NCBI GenBank assembly: GCA_910578865.1
Contig: CAJTRM010000001.1
Span: forward strand, 1-62,237
DNA: 62,237 bases
Reading direction: 5' to 3'
Origin: an uncultured Dorea sp.
GTDB lineage: Bacteria > Bacillota_A > Clostridia > Lachnospirales > Lachnospiraceae
Both the position numbers and the translations under genes were made by a program. This document shows, piece after piece, positions 26,333 through 34,969 of the stretch; within the stretch, counting starts at the first letter, position 1, and each line of letters begins with the position of its first letter. Below the pieces are notes generated by a model. The model searched no databases, was not told the origin of the DNA, and saw only the letters and a program-made list of their open reading frames with translations.

Positions 26333-26587
26333 CTATTTTACTTTTTCCATAACCTCGACAAGACGCCATCTCTTATCTTTAGACAACGGCCTTGTCTCCA
26401 TAACTTTTACCTTGTCACCGATATTGCACTCATTTGCTTCATCATGTGCTTTTAATTTATAGGTTCTCTTTACAATCTTTTTGTAAAGAGGATGCTTTAC
26501 ATGATCTTCAACTGCAACAACTATGGTTTTATCCATTTTATTACTTACAACCTTACCAACTCTGGTTTTTCTAAGATTTCTTTCCAC
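26333..26587 (-). CDS. rpsQ: 30S ribosomal protein S17
   Basis: 84 residues, OB fold: RKTRVGKVVSNKMDKTIVVA and the C-terminal RPLSKDKRWRLVEV. A 163-base spacer with a hairpin separates it from rpmC, much longer than usual. Confidence 0.99.
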   Translation of the reverse strand: MERNLRKTRVGKVVSNKMDKTIVVAVEDHVKHPLYKKIVKRTYKLKAHDEANECNIGDKVKVMETRPLSKDKRWRLVEVMEKVK

Positions 26588-26672
26588 AGTCTGTCTCCTT
26601 TCTGTTTGTTTGAATTAAGGAAGATACCCCTCGACCTGCTCGAAGAACGGCAAAAAGTTAAGCTCGCATGGA

Positions 26673-26702
26673 GGATACGTCCTCACTCCGTTCGGAGTAT
26701 CC
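26673..26702. repeat. Hairpin in the rpmC-rpsQ spacer
   Basis: GGATAC...GTATCC flank ACTCCG-TT-CGGAGT, giving two overlapping stems. The spacer (26588-26750) also carries CTAG-centred segments (CGAGCCTAGTATG on the minus strand) resembling the repeats near rpsM. Confidence 0.5.
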
Positions 26703-26750
26703 GCTTTCATACTAGGCTCGAAAACATCTCGCCAAGTATTCAATGCGTCG

Positions 26751-26963
26751 CTAACCTTTTTGTGCCTGTGTGAGCATTGTCTGGATCCGGGCAATATTTC
26801 TTCTGACTTCCTTGATTCTGCTTGTATTATCTAACTGATTTGTTGCGTTCTGGAATCTCAGGTTGAAGAGTTCCTTTTTAGCAGCTACTAATTCTTCATT
26901 CAGCTCTGCAGCTGATTTTGTTCTTAAATCTTCTACAAATGCATTAATTTTCACTGTTATCAC
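26751..26963 (-). CDS. rpmC: 50S ribosomal protein L29
   Basis: 70 residues, two-helix protein with the conserved LFNLRFQNATNQLDNTSRIK. Overlaps the 3' end of rplP by 20 bases. Located at the tunnel exit. Confidence 0.98.
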   Translation of the reverse strand: MITVKINAFVEDLRTKSAAELNEELVAAKKELFNLRFQNATNQLDNTSRIKEVRRNIARIQTMLTQAQKG

Positions 26964-27381
26964 CGCCTTCTAAATCTTCGCGTGAAACGATCTTACATTT
27001 ACAAGGTAATTTGTGCATTGCAAGACGTAATGCTTCGCGTGCTACTTCCTCCGGAACACCGGCAAGCTCGAACATTACACGTCCTGGTTTTACAACTGCT
27101 ACCCAGTACTCTAAGGTTCCTTTACCAGAACCCATACGTGTTTCAGCTGGTTTCGTAGTTACAGGTTTGTCTGGGAATATTTTGATCCAGACCTTACCAC
27201 CACGCTTGATGTAACGTGTCATAGCAATACGGGCAGCCTCTATCTGGTTGGAACGGATCCAGCATGGTTCCATTGCAATAATACCATATTCACCATTTGT
27301 AATCTTATTTCCACGGAGTGCTTTTCCCTTCATGGAACCGCGGAACTGTTTACGACGTTTTACTCTTTTTGGCATTAACAT
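26944..27381 (-). CDS. rplP: 50S ribosomal protein L16
   Basis: 145 residues: MLMPKRVKRRKQFRGSMKGK start; GSGKGTLEYWVAVVKPGRVM contacts the A-site tRNA elbow. The ATG at 27381 abuts the rpsC stop. Confidence 0.99.
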   Translation of the reverse strand: MLMPKRVKRRKQFRGSMKGKALRGNKITNGEYGIIAMEPCWIRSNQIEAARIAMTRYIKRGGKVWIKIFPDKPVTTKPAETRMGSGKGTLEYWVAVVKPGRVMFELAGVPEEVAREALRLAMHKLPCKCKIVSREDLEGGDNSEN

Positions 27382-27383
27382 GA

Positions 27384-28037
27384 TTATCTATCTCCTTCCT
27401 TTGATGCTTTTTCCGGAAGAACTTCGCCCTTGTAAATCCATACCTTAACACCAACTTTTCCATAAGTTGTGTCGGCCTCAGCGAATCCGTAGTCAATGTC
27501 TGCTCTCAGTGTCTGAAGAGGAATCGTACCCTCGCTGTAGAACTCTGTACGGGCCATATCAGCTCCGCCGAGACGTCCTGATACAGAAGTCTTAACTCCA
27601 AGAGCCCCTGACTTCATAGTCCTTGACATACAGGACTTCATAGCACGCCTGAATGAAATTCGGTTCTCAAGCTGAAGCGCGATATTCTCTGCCACTAACT
27701 GAGCATCCTTATCCGGCCTTTTGATCTCTTTGATATCTACGATTAACTTTTTGTCAGTAAACTGTGCAAGCTCACCTTTTACTTTCTCGATCTCAGCTCC
27801 GCCCTTACCGATTACTACGCCAGGTTTTGCTGTGTAAATAACTATTTTAACGCGGTCAGATGCTCTTTCGATCTCAATCTTAGAAACACCGGCACTGTAT
27901 AATCTTTTCTTAAGATACTTCCTGATTTCATGGTCTTCTACCAGGTAGTCTGCGAAATCTTTCTCAGCATACCATCTGGAGTCCCAGTCTTTAATAATAC
28001 CGACTCTCAAGCCATGCGGATTAACTTTCTGTCCCAT
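27384..28037 (-). CDS. rpsC: 30S ribosomal protein S3
   Basis: 217 residues: MGQKVNPHGLRVGIIKDWDS, a KH domain (KPGVVIGKGGAEIEKVKGEL) and the C-terminal domain ending KASKEGDR. Lines the mRNA entry channel. Confidence 0.99.
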   Translation of the reverse strand: MGQKVNPHGLRVGIIKDWDSRWYAEKDFADYLVEDHEIRKYLKKRLYSAGVSKIEIERASDRVKIVIYTAKPGVVIGKGGAEIEKVKGELAQFTDKKLIVDIKEIKRPDKDAQLVAENIALQLENRISFRRAMKSCMSRTMKSGALGVKTSVSGRLGGADMARTEFYSEGTIPLQTLRADIDYGFAEADTTYGKVGVKVWIYKGEVLPEKASKEGDR

Positions 28038-28048
28038 GTTTGCCCTCC

Positions 28049-28435
28049 TTATCTCTCATCAAGCACAAGTGTGATGTGGCTCATTCTCTTCTCAATTCTG
28101 TAAGCTCTTCCCTGTGCCCTAGCTTTGATTCTCTTCATTGTTGGTCCTTTGTTTGCATAAGCCTCTGCAATATAAAGGTTCTCAGCGTTCATGCCGTTAT
28201 TATTCTCAGCATTTGCAATTGCAGACTCCAATAATTTCTTTATTAAACTGGAAGCATATCTTGGATTGTAAGTTAAGATACCAAGTGCTGTTGTTACATC
28301 CTTACCTCTGATGGCGTCTAATACGAAACATGCTTTCTGAACAGAAACTCTTGCGTAAGATAACTTAGCAGAAGGTCTTGTATCTTTCTTAGCATTTCTT
28401 TCTCTCTTAATCTGGGATCTATGTCCTTTAGCCAT
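28049..28435 (-). CDS. rplV: 50S ribosomal protein L22
   Basis: 128 residues; KLSYARVSVQKACFVLDAIR and the tunnel-lining hairpin near PTMKRIKARAQGRAYRIEKR. Macrolide contacts lie in that loop. Normal length. Confidence 0.99.
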   Translation of the reverse strand: MAKGHRSQIKRERNAKKDTRPSAKLSYARVSVQKACFVLDAIRGKDVTTALGILTYNPRYASSLIKKLLESAIANAENNNGMNAENLYIAEAYANKGPTMKRIKARAQGRAYRIEKRMSHITLVLDER

Positions 28436-28461
28436 GGATGAACCCTCCTTTCACAATGTAA

Positions 28462-28743
28462 TTATCTGACTTTTGATTTCTTCTCGTCTTTTCCATGTCC
28501 TCTGTATGTTCTTGTAGCAACGAACTCACCGAGCTTGTGTCCTACCATATCCTCTGTTACATATACAGGTACATGCTTTCTTCCGTCATGAACGGCAATT
28601 GTATGTCCAACCATACTTGGGAAGATTGTAGAACGGCGGGACCAGGTCTTAATCACAGACTTTTCTCCTGCAGCATTCATTGCATCGATCTTCTTGAGCA
28701 GACTTGCATCTGCAAATGGTCCTTTTTTAATTGAACGTGCCAT
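28462..28743 (-). CDS. rpsS: 30S ribosomal protein S19
   Basis: 93 residues: MARSIKKGPFADASLLKKID start; GHTIAVHDGRKHVPVYVTED core. Forms a head complex with S13. Confidence 0.99.
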   Translation of the reverse strand: MARSIKKGPFADASLLKKIDAMNAAGEKSVIKTWSRRSTIFPSMVGHTIAVHDGRKHVPVYVTEDMVGHKLGEFVATRTYRGHGKDEKKSKVR

Positions 28744-28761
28744 AGGTTCTAACCTCCTTAA

Positions 28762-29604
28762 TTATTTGATTGCTTTACCATCTCTTCTTCTGATGATCAT
28801 CTTGTTAGAAGACTTATTTTTCTTTCTCGTCTTAAGGCCAAGTGCTGGTTTACCCCAAGGTGTTGACGGACCCGGACGGCCGATTCCTGTCTTACCTTCA
28901 CCACCACCGTGCGGATGGTCATTCGGGTTCATAACAGAACCACGAACTGTCGGTCTGATACCCATATGGCGCTTACGTCCGGCTTTGCCGACATTGATCA
29001 GGCTGTGGTCGCCGTTTCCAACCACTCCTACAGAAGCTCTGCAGATGATCGGCACCATTCTCATCTCTCCCGACGGAAGTCTGAGTGTCGCATATTTTCC
29101 TTCTTTAGCCATCAACTGAGCGCTGTTTCCTGCGGAACGAACCAGTTGTCCGCCTTTTCCGGGATAAAGCTCAATGTTGTGGATCTGTGTACCTACCGGG
29201 ATCTCTGAAAGCGGAAGACAGTTCCCGATCTTCACCTCTGCCTCCGGTCCGTTCATTATCTTCATCCCGTCCTTCAGACCTTCCGGAGCAAGGATGTAAG
29301 CCTTCTCGCCATCCTCATAACAGATCAGTGCGATATTGGCTGTCCTGTTCGGATCGTACTCAATTCCGATCACGGTTGCCTGAATATTGTCTTTTCTTCT
29401 CTTAAAGTCAACAAGCCTGTATTTTCTCTTAGCTCCGCCTCCGCGGTGTCTAACTGTAATCTTTCCTTGATTATTTCTTCCTGCCTGTCTGCTCCTTGGA
29501 GCCAACAGTGACTTTTCTGGTGTTGTCTTTGTGATTTCAGCGAAATCAGAACCAGTCATCTGTCTTCTGGAAGGGGTATATGGGCGGTAAGTTTTAATTC
29601 CCAT
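28762..29604 (-). CDS. rplB: 50S ribosomal protein L2
   Basis: 280 residues: MGIKTYRPYTPSRRQMTGSD start and the conserved C-terminal GSVMNPNDHPHGGGEGK with the near-peptidyl-transferase His. Normal length. A 107-base spacer to rplW follows. Confidence 0.99.
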   Translation of the reverse strand: MGIKTYRPYTPSRRQMTGSDFAEITKTTPEKSLLAPRSRQAGRNNQGKITVRHRGGGAKRKYRLVDFKRRKDNIQATVIGIEYDPNRTANIALICYEDGEKAYILAPEGLKDGMKIMNGPEAEVKIGNCLPLSEIPVGTQIHNIELYPGKGGQLVRSAGNSAQLMAKEGKYATLRLPSGEMRMVPIICRASVGVVGNGDHSLINVGKAGRKRHMGIRPTVRGSVMNPNDHPHGGGEGKTGIGRPGPSTPWGKPALGLKTRKKNKSSNKMIIRRRDGKAIK

Positions 29605-29711
29605 GATAATTCTCCTTTCATGTCTCTAATTATTGTTATCACGGACTTGCACCGTTTACTTTGAGCACTTAACGAAGTACTCCCGGGGTTTCCTTTCTGC
29701 TTTGGCCAAGC

Positions 29712-30017
29712 CTACAGACCCTCAAAAATCTCAATATCAGCGCTGTCAGCGGTCAGCTTCACGATTGCCTTCTTTGAGCTTGCTGTTTTGCCGAACTGCA
29801 TTGTGCCGCGCACTCTCTTTCTCTTCCCTTCGCAGTTCATGGTGTTGACAGTCTCTACCTTAGTACCGTCAAACATCTTTTCAACTGCTTCTTTCACCTG
29901 ACTTTTTGTCGCATCCGGATGAACCAGGAATGTATATTTCTTCTCACCCATAAGTTCCATGCTTTTTTCTGTCACAACAGGTTTAAGGATCACATCATAA
30001 TATTGAATATTTGCCAT
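29712..30017 (-). CDS. rplW: 50S ribosomal protein L23
   Basis: 101 residues: YYDVILKPVVTEKSMELMGE start region and RKRVRGTMQFGKTASSKKA. Docking site for trigger factor and SRP at the tunnel exit. Its ATG overlaps the rplD stop (TAATG). Confidence 0.99.
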   Translation of the reverse strand: MANIQYYDVILKPVVTEKSMELMGEKKYTFLVHPDATKSQVKEAVEKMFDGTKVETVNTMNCEGKRKRVRGTMQFGKTASSKKAIVKLTADSADIEIFEGL

Positions 30018-30631
30018 TATGCGTACACCTCCTCGATGTTAGCAACAGCTGTCTTTGTTGCGATTACTGTGTTGTATTTCAGAATATCATACACATTGAT
30101 CGTATTAACCTTTGCAGTTTTGACATCTGCTATGTTTCTTGCAGAGATCGCTGCATTCTCATCTTCTAATACTACCAGTGCCTCTGACACTTCCAGATTC
30201 TTTAACATTTCAGCAAAGTTCTTTGTTTTGATCTCATCAAATTTGATCTCATCAATTACGATAAATTTCTTTTCCTCCACCTTTGCTGTAAGAACAGACT
30301 TAAGGGCAGCTCTTTTCTCTTTTTTATTCATCTTAAAGGAATAATCCCTCGGTACAGGAGCAAATACAACTCCGCCGCCTGTCCACTGCGGAGCCCTTGT
30401 AGATCCCTGCCTTGCATGGCCGGTTCCTTTCTGTCTCCACGGTTTTCTTCCGCCGCCGGAAACTTCAGAACGTGTCTTTGCTTTCTGTGTTCCCTGACGA
30501 TTATTTGCAAGCTGATTCACGACTGCCATGTGCACAAGATGCTCATTTACTTCAACACCAAACACCGCATCATTTAAGTCAATCGTTCCAACTTCTTTAC
30601 CTTCGATATTGTAAACAGATACGTTTGCCAT
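30017..30631 (-). CDS. rplD: 50S ribosomal protein L4
   Basis: 204 residues: GKEVGTIDLNDAVFGVEVNE, then the extended tunnel loop GGGRKPWRQKGTGHARQGS. In some bacteria L4 represses its own S10 operon through the leader. Confidence 0.99.
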   Translation of the reverse strand: MANVSVYNIEGKEVGTIDLNDAVFGVEVNEHLVHMAVVNQLANNRQGTQKAKTRSEVSGGGRKPWRQKGTGHARQGSTRAPQWTGGGVVFAPVPRDYSFKMNKKEKRAALKSVLTAKVEEKKFIVIDEIKFDEIKTKNFAEMLKNLEVSEALVVLEDENAAISARNIADVKTAKVNTINVYDILKYNTVIATKTAVANIEEVYA

Positions 30632-30660
30632 CTCTATTATCCTCCTTCCTTCGTCAAATC

Positions 30661-31341
30661 CTAGTTAGCTTTTACTGCTTCTTTAATTGTTACTAAAGAT
30701 TTCTTTGGTCCAGGTACAGAACCTTTCACCAGAAGAAGATTGTTCTCTGCATCTACACGTACAACTTCAAGATTCTGGATCGTAATCCTCTTATTTCCCA
30801 TCTGGCCCGGCATCTTCTTTCCTTTAAATACTTTGCTCGGATCAGAAGCAGCGCCGTTAGAGCCCGCATGGCGATGGAATTTAGAACCATGTGTCATAGG
30901 CCCTCTGTGCTGATTGTGTCTCTTGATTGCACCCTGGAACCCTTTTCCCTTTGAAATTGCTGTAGCGTCAATCTTATCTCCAGCCTCAAAAATATCAACC
31001 TTGATCTCCTGAGCAAGCTCGTACTCACCGGCATTCTCAAGCTTAAATTCTCTGACGAATCTCTTTCCGGATACTCCGGCCTTTGCAAAATGTCCCTGCT
31101 CAGCCTTTGTCAGTCCATGGCGGTGAACAATTTCTTTCTTACCGCTCTTATCCTTATTGATAATCTTGTCTTTCTTATCAACGAAGCCTACCTGAACCGC
31201 CTCATATCCATCATTCTCAACAGTCTTAACCTGTGTTACCACACAAGGGCCGGCCTGAAGGACTGTTACAGGTGTCAGTGTCCCGTCTTCATTGAAGATC
31301 TGTGTCATTCCGACCTTTGTAGCTAAAATAGCTTTCTTCAT
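30661..31341 (-). CDS. rplC: 50S ribosomal protein L3
   Basis: 226 residues from the ATG at 31341 (MKKAILATKVGMTQIFNEDG), with AGGAGG 9 bases upstream; a longer frame reaching 31389 adds non-homologous residues. Contains the conserved KGKGFQGAIKRHNQHRGPMT loop near the peptidyl-transferase centre. Confidence 0.98.
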   Translation of the reverse strand: MKKAILATKVGMTQIFNEDGTLTPVTVLQAGPCVVTQVKTVENDGYEAVQVGFVDKKDKIINKDKSGKKEIVHRHGLTKAEQGHFAKAGVSGKRFVREFKLENAGEYELAQEIKVDIFEAGDKIDATAISKGKGFQGAIKRHNQHRGPMTHGSKFHRHAGSNGAASDPSKVFKGKKMPGQMGNKRITIQNLEVVRVDAENNLLLVKGSVPGPKKSLVTIKEAVKAN

Positions 31342-31422
31342 TATAATTACCTCCTGTGATTTACAGCGGAACGCCTCATGTGCGTTCATCCTAAATTATA
31401 GGAATTACTGTGTTCATAATTA

Positions 31423-31740
31423 TTACTTGTTCTTCATCTTGATATCGATATATACACCGGCCGGCATTTCCAGTCTGGACAATGCATCAACCGTCTTCTG
31501 GGTCGGTGTGATGATATCGATCAGTCTTTTATGAGTCCTCTGCTCAAACTGTTCTCTGGAGTCCTTGTATTTGTGGACAGCCCTCAGAATTGTTACAACT
31601 TCCTTCTTTGTCGGAAGGGGCACCGGACCGCTCACCTTGGATCCATTCTTCTTAACAGTTTCGATGATTTTCTTAGCGGACGCATCTACCAACTGATGGT
31701 CATACGCTTTCAAAGTGATTCTCATTACTTGACTTGCCAT
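31423..31740 (-). CDS. rpsJ: 30S ribosomal protein S10 (NusE)
   Basis: 105 residues: MASQVMRITLKAYDHQLVDA start and the conserved KSREQFEQRTHKRLIDIITP. Also acts as NusE in antitermination. First gene of the superoperon, behind a structured ~200-base leader and a good promoter. Confidence 0.99.
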   Translation of the reverse strand: MASQVMRITLKAYDHQLVDASAKKIIETVKKNGSKVSGPVPLPTKKEVVTILRAVHKYKDSREQFEQRTHKRLIDIITPTQKTVDALSRLEMPAGVYIDIKMKNK

Positions 31741-31779
31741 AAAAAAAGTCGCCTCCTTTTCGTACTCTTAACTTCAGTA

Positions 31780-31858
31780 CGACAAGCGGTGACTGTACAC
31801 TCTTCCGTGTGTGTCGTGAGAACCTTACACGGACAATATGTGATACAGTGACTTGTCG
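31780..31858 (-). promoter_or_regulatory. Structured leader of the S10 operon
   Basis: Long imperfect stem: CGACAAG (31780-31786) and the following CTGTA pair with TACAG and CTTGTCG (31844-31858), enclosing an inner perfect stem TCCGTGT / ACACGGA. It lies between the promoter (31950-31978) and rpsJ. It may be a ribosomal-protein autoregulatory leader; the ligand is not identifiable. Confidence 0.5.
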
Positions 31859-31949
31859 CCAGTTTCCTAACTTGACATTCGCTCCACGGAAAACCTGCCA
31901 GTATAAGCAGCAACCTCACGCTTCATTGCTATCATGTCACAGCTTTTTC

Positions 31950-31978
31950 AGTATAAATGATGAAGGTAAATATTTCAA
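31950..31978 (-). promoter_or_regulatory. S10 operon promoter
   Basis: Minus strand: -35 TTGAAA (31978-31973), 17-base spacer, -10 TATACT (31955-31950). Gives a leader of about 200 bases before rpsJ. Confidence 0.8.
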
Positions 31979-31994
31979 GCCCTTTTATTGAAAT

Positions 31995-32016
31995 ATTGTA
32001 CTTTTTCATGTACAAT
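31995..32016. repeat. Inverted repeat upstream of the S10 promoter
   Basis: ATTGTAC-N8-GTACAAT, ending 17 bases upstream of the -35. It could be an operator or the stem of a leftover terminator for upstream transcription. Confidence 0.4.
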
Positions 32017-32062
32017 CTGTCTATTATCAACCCAGGAGGCATTTTTTACTCTGAACAACAAA

Positions 32063-32090
32063 GAAGAAACCCCTCGCACGGAGTTTCTTC
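32063..32090 (-). terminator. putP terminator
   Basis: On the minus strand, GAAGAAACTCC / GGGGTTTCTTC arms (one mismatch) followed by TTTGTTGTT, about 45 bases past the putP stop. Confidence 0.75.
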
Positions 32091-32135
32091 CTTATTATTA
32101 TTTCATTTTAATATTCAATTTTCTTTTTCCGCCTG

Positions 32136-33659
32136 CTATTTTGCGTTAACGCTCTCGAACTCGTCGATGATCTCCTGGCTCGGAGCCTTTGTAGCAAGGC
32201 TGACGATGATGATCATGGCAAGCGATACAAGGAATGCCGGAAGCAGTTCATAGATATCAAGGAGGCCACCCATCGGACGAACCAGATATTTCCAGATGAA
32301 TACCATAGCGCCGCCGGAAATCATACCTGCCAGTGCACCCTGCAGAGTTGTACGTTTCCAAAACAGTGCACAGATCATAACGCCTGCAAATGCCGCACCC
32401 ATACCTGCCCATGCAAAGGATACAATACCGAATACACTGGAGTTAGGATCTCTTGCTAGGAACAGACCGATAGCTGCAATTACTAAAATAGTTCCGCGGG
32501 CAACCAGGACACCCTGCCTCTCTGTCAGCTTTTTGCCGAGGAAGTCCTGAATAATATTCTCAGAAACACCGGAAGCAGCCACAAGCATCTGGCTGTCTGC
32601 GGTAGACATTGTTGCCGCAAGGATACCTGCGAGGATCACACCGCCGAGAACTGCTGCCAGGAACCCATTCTGGCTCAGGACACTTGTAAGTGCGATAATG
32701 ACACGCTCACTGTCCTCTAATGCTTCCATGCCGCCTGCATTCACAACGCCAAGTCCTACAACACCGATAAAGATTGCAATACCCATAGCAAAGGTTACCC
32801 AGATAGAAGCAACACGTCTGGAAAGGACCAGTTTCTTTTCATCTTCAATGGCCATAAACCTTACAAGTATATGAGGCATACCGAAGTATCCGATACCCCA
32901 TGCAAGAAGGGATACTGCCGACAATGCAGAATACGGAATTGCTGTTCCTGCAACTGCATCATGAATTGCAGAGAGCGAGAAGTAACCCGGAAGTGACCTT
33001 GCATTATCCATAACAGCATCCAAACCGCCGGCACTGCTCACACCAAAGGTTACAATAGAAACCAATGCAATAGACATTACAATACTCTGAATCAGGTCAT
33101 TGGTTGCAACGCTTGTGAACCCGCCCATAATCGTATAGATAGCAATAATGATGGCAAAAATAATAACACCCGTCATGTATTCAAGCCCAAACAGGGAATT
33201 ACAGAGCTTGCCACATGCCGCAAAACCGGATGCAACATACGGAATAAAGAATACTACGATAATGACTGCTGAAATTGCAGTAATAATGTTCCTGTCATCA
33301 TGGAACCTCTTGGCAAAAAAGGTAGGAACCGTAATCGCATCAATCTTTTCCGAGTAACGTCTCAGCCTTCTTGATGTAAAGAGCCAGTTCAGATATGTAC
33401 CGATCGCCAGACCTGCCGCCGTCCAGAACGCATCTGCAATACCGCTAAGATAAGCAACTCCCGGAAGACCCATCAGAAGCCAGCTGGACATATCACTTGC
33501 CTCAGCACTCATAGCAACAACCAGGGCTCCCATCTTTCTTCCCCCAAGATAAAAATCCTCGCTGCTGCTGTTCTTTCTGGAGTTGTATACACCAACACCA
33601 ATCAACAAGCACATGTATGCACAAATCGTACATAGAATAATAATACTAATACTACTCAT
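32136..33659 (-). CDS. putP: Sodium/proline symporter PutP
   Basis: 507 residues, about 13 membrane segments, SSS family. Diagnostic pieces are SAEASDMSSWLLMGLPGVAY (segment 2, Na+/proline site), TVPTFFAKRFHDDRNIITAI and AATMSTADSQMLVAASGVSE. Imports L-proline with Na+. In this window it presumably feeds the D-proline reductase route 6 kb away. It has a consensus sigma-A promoter and a 5'-terminal leader hairpin. Confidence 0.95.
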   Translation of the reverse strand: MSSISIIILCTICAYMCLLIGVGVYNSRKNSSSEDFYLGGRKMGALVVAMSAEASDMSSWLLMGLPGVAYLSGIADAFWTAAGLAIGTYLNWLFTSRRLRRYSEKIDAITVPTFFAKRFHDDRNIITAISAVIIVVFFIPYVASGFAACGKLCNSLFGLEYMTGVIIFAIIIAIYTIMGGFTSVATNDLIQSIVMSIALVSIVTFGVSSAGGLDAVMDNARSLPGYFSLSAIHDAVAGTAIPYSALSAVSLLAWGIGYFGMPHILVRFMAIEDEKKLVLSRRVASIWVTFAMGIAIFIGVVGLGVVNAGGMEALEDSERVIIALTSVLSQNGFLAAVLGGVILAGILAATMSTADSQMLVAASGVSENIIQDFLGKKLTERQGVLVARGTILVIAAIGLFLARDPNSSVFGIVSFAWAGMGAAFAGVMICALFWKRTTLQGALAGMISGGAMVFIWKYLVRPMGGLLDIYELLPAFLVSLAMIIIVSLATKAPSQEIIDEFESVNAK

Positions 33660-33737
33660 AAAAACACCTCTCTCTCCTTATTTTTGATAATATTAGTTTT
33701 ATATTCGTTTTCCCATATAATTATGGAAAAACATAAA

Positions 33738-33781
33738 TAAGGTGAGGTAAGAAACAAAGTAAACAAAATCTCCTCACCTTA
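33738..33781 (-). promoter_or_regulatory. 5'-terminal stem-loop of the putP leader
   Basis: TAAGGTGAGG / CCTCACCTTA, 10 perfect pairs with a 24-base loop, starting only about 5 bases after the predicted transcription start. It is followed on the minus strand by a T-rich stretch (TTATTTATGTTTTT), so it may be an attenuator or an mRNA-stabilising 5' hairpin. Confidence 0.55.
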
Positions 33782-33793
33782 AATATTTTGTCT

Positions 33794-33822
33794 ATTATAA
33801 CATTTGGTTAAAATTGTGTCAA
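33794..33822 (-). promoter_or_regulatory. putP promoter
   Basis: Perfect consensus on the minus strand: TTGACA (33822-33817), 17 bases, TATAAT (33799-33794). Confidence 0.9.
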
Positions 33823-33896
33823 TAATTAATGGCTTCAATGTCTACAGTCTACTGTTTACAATTTTATCTATTGTCACTTCCGGCAAAAAGCAGAAG

Positions 33897-34778
33897 TTAT
33901 GATTCCGTGTCGTCCAGAAGAAAATCCTTGGCGTATTCCAGAAAAATCTTAGAAGCCGGCGATAATTCATCGTAAGAAGAATACGCGAGACCGAGGTCAC
34001 GGAAGGTTCTTGGTTTGAGCGGGCGGGTCACAAAGTTTCCTGCATGGCCACGCAGCAGCAATCCCGGAAGAATCGCCAGGCCCAACCCATGTTCTACCAT
34101 CGAAAGAGACGAGAATTCATTCACCGTGATGTACCGGATATCCGGTTTTATCTTATGCTGCTCTAAGGCGAGGTGGACATCGCTTCCGGGCGTAAACTCT
34201 GTAATAATGAATGGCGCTCCCTCAAATTCCTCAATAGGAACCTCCTCGTAAGCTGCAAAAGGATGGTCGGCCGGGAGGACTGCGAATAGTTCATCGTCCA
34301 TCACATGAAGAAACTGATAGCTGTGTCCTTTCTGGTAACTGATGAACCCGATATCTACTCTGCGTTCCTGGATCCAGTCGGCAAGCTCACCCTCCACGCC
34401 TTCTACAATTTTAAAATGTATGTCCGGATGTTTCCGCTTAAATTCCCGGATGATTTTAGGAATCCAGTGAATGGAACAGCTGAGGTACGTCCCTATTTTA
34501 ATTGTACCTACCTGTGCATGTTTTAAGAAGGCAATCTCCTGACGAATCACCTCATCGGCATTTAACAAAGAACGGATTGCAGGAATCAGTATTTTAGCAT
34601 CATCGGTAAGAGACATGCCGCGGTTATCCTTTATAAATAAAGAGAACCCAACATCTTTTTCCAGTGATTTCATCATCTGAGTAATCCCTGACTGTGTATA
34701 GCCAAGTTCTTCCCCGGCTCTTGTAAAACTTCCGTAGTCATCAACAGCCAGCATCACCCGCCACTTTTTTATATCCAT
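33897..34778 (-). CDS. LysR family transcriptional regulator
   Basis: 293 residues from the ATG at 34778 (MDIKKWRVMLAVDDYGSFTR), which has AAGGAG 9 bases upstream; an earlier ATG at 34832 adds 18 unrelated residues. Winged HTH at residues 1-60 (GSFTRAGEELGYTQSGITQM), then a type-2 periplasmic-binding-like effector domain. It is divergent from the YczE-like gene and upstream of putP. Target and effector unknown; control of the neighbouring membrane proteins or putP is a guess. Confidence 0.88.
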   Translation of the reverse strand: MDIKKWRVMLAVDDYGSFTRAGEELGYTQSGITQMMKSLEKDVGFSLFIKDNRGMSLTDDAKILIPAIRSLLNADEVIRQEIAFLKHAQVGTIKIGTYLSCSIHWIPKIIREFKRKHPDIHFKIVEGVEGELADWIQERRVDIGFISYQKGHSYQFLHVMDDELFAVLPADHPFAAYEEVPIEEFEGAPFIITEFTPGSDVHLALEQHKIKPDIRYITVNEFSSLSMVEHGLGLAILPGLLLRGHAGNFVTRPLKPRTFRDLGLAYSSYDELSPASKIFLEYAKDFLLDDTES

Positions 34779-34969
34779 CCTCGTCAACTCCTTCAGCGCT
34801 GTATGTGAAAGTGTAATATCTGGTATTTGCAACTCTAATACTAAATCAAAAAAACAGAAAGTACAAGAGAAAATATGAAAATTATCAAAAAACTATTAAT
34901 AAAATGTTCCCTGCCATACAGAAAATGTGTATAATCAATATAATTGGCTGCGAAGGAGGATTATCCTGG

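Noticed and set aside
34833..34969. LysR operator between the 33897 LysR gene and the YczE-like gene
   Set aside because: Several A/T-rich partial dyads exist but none stands out enough to report as a site.
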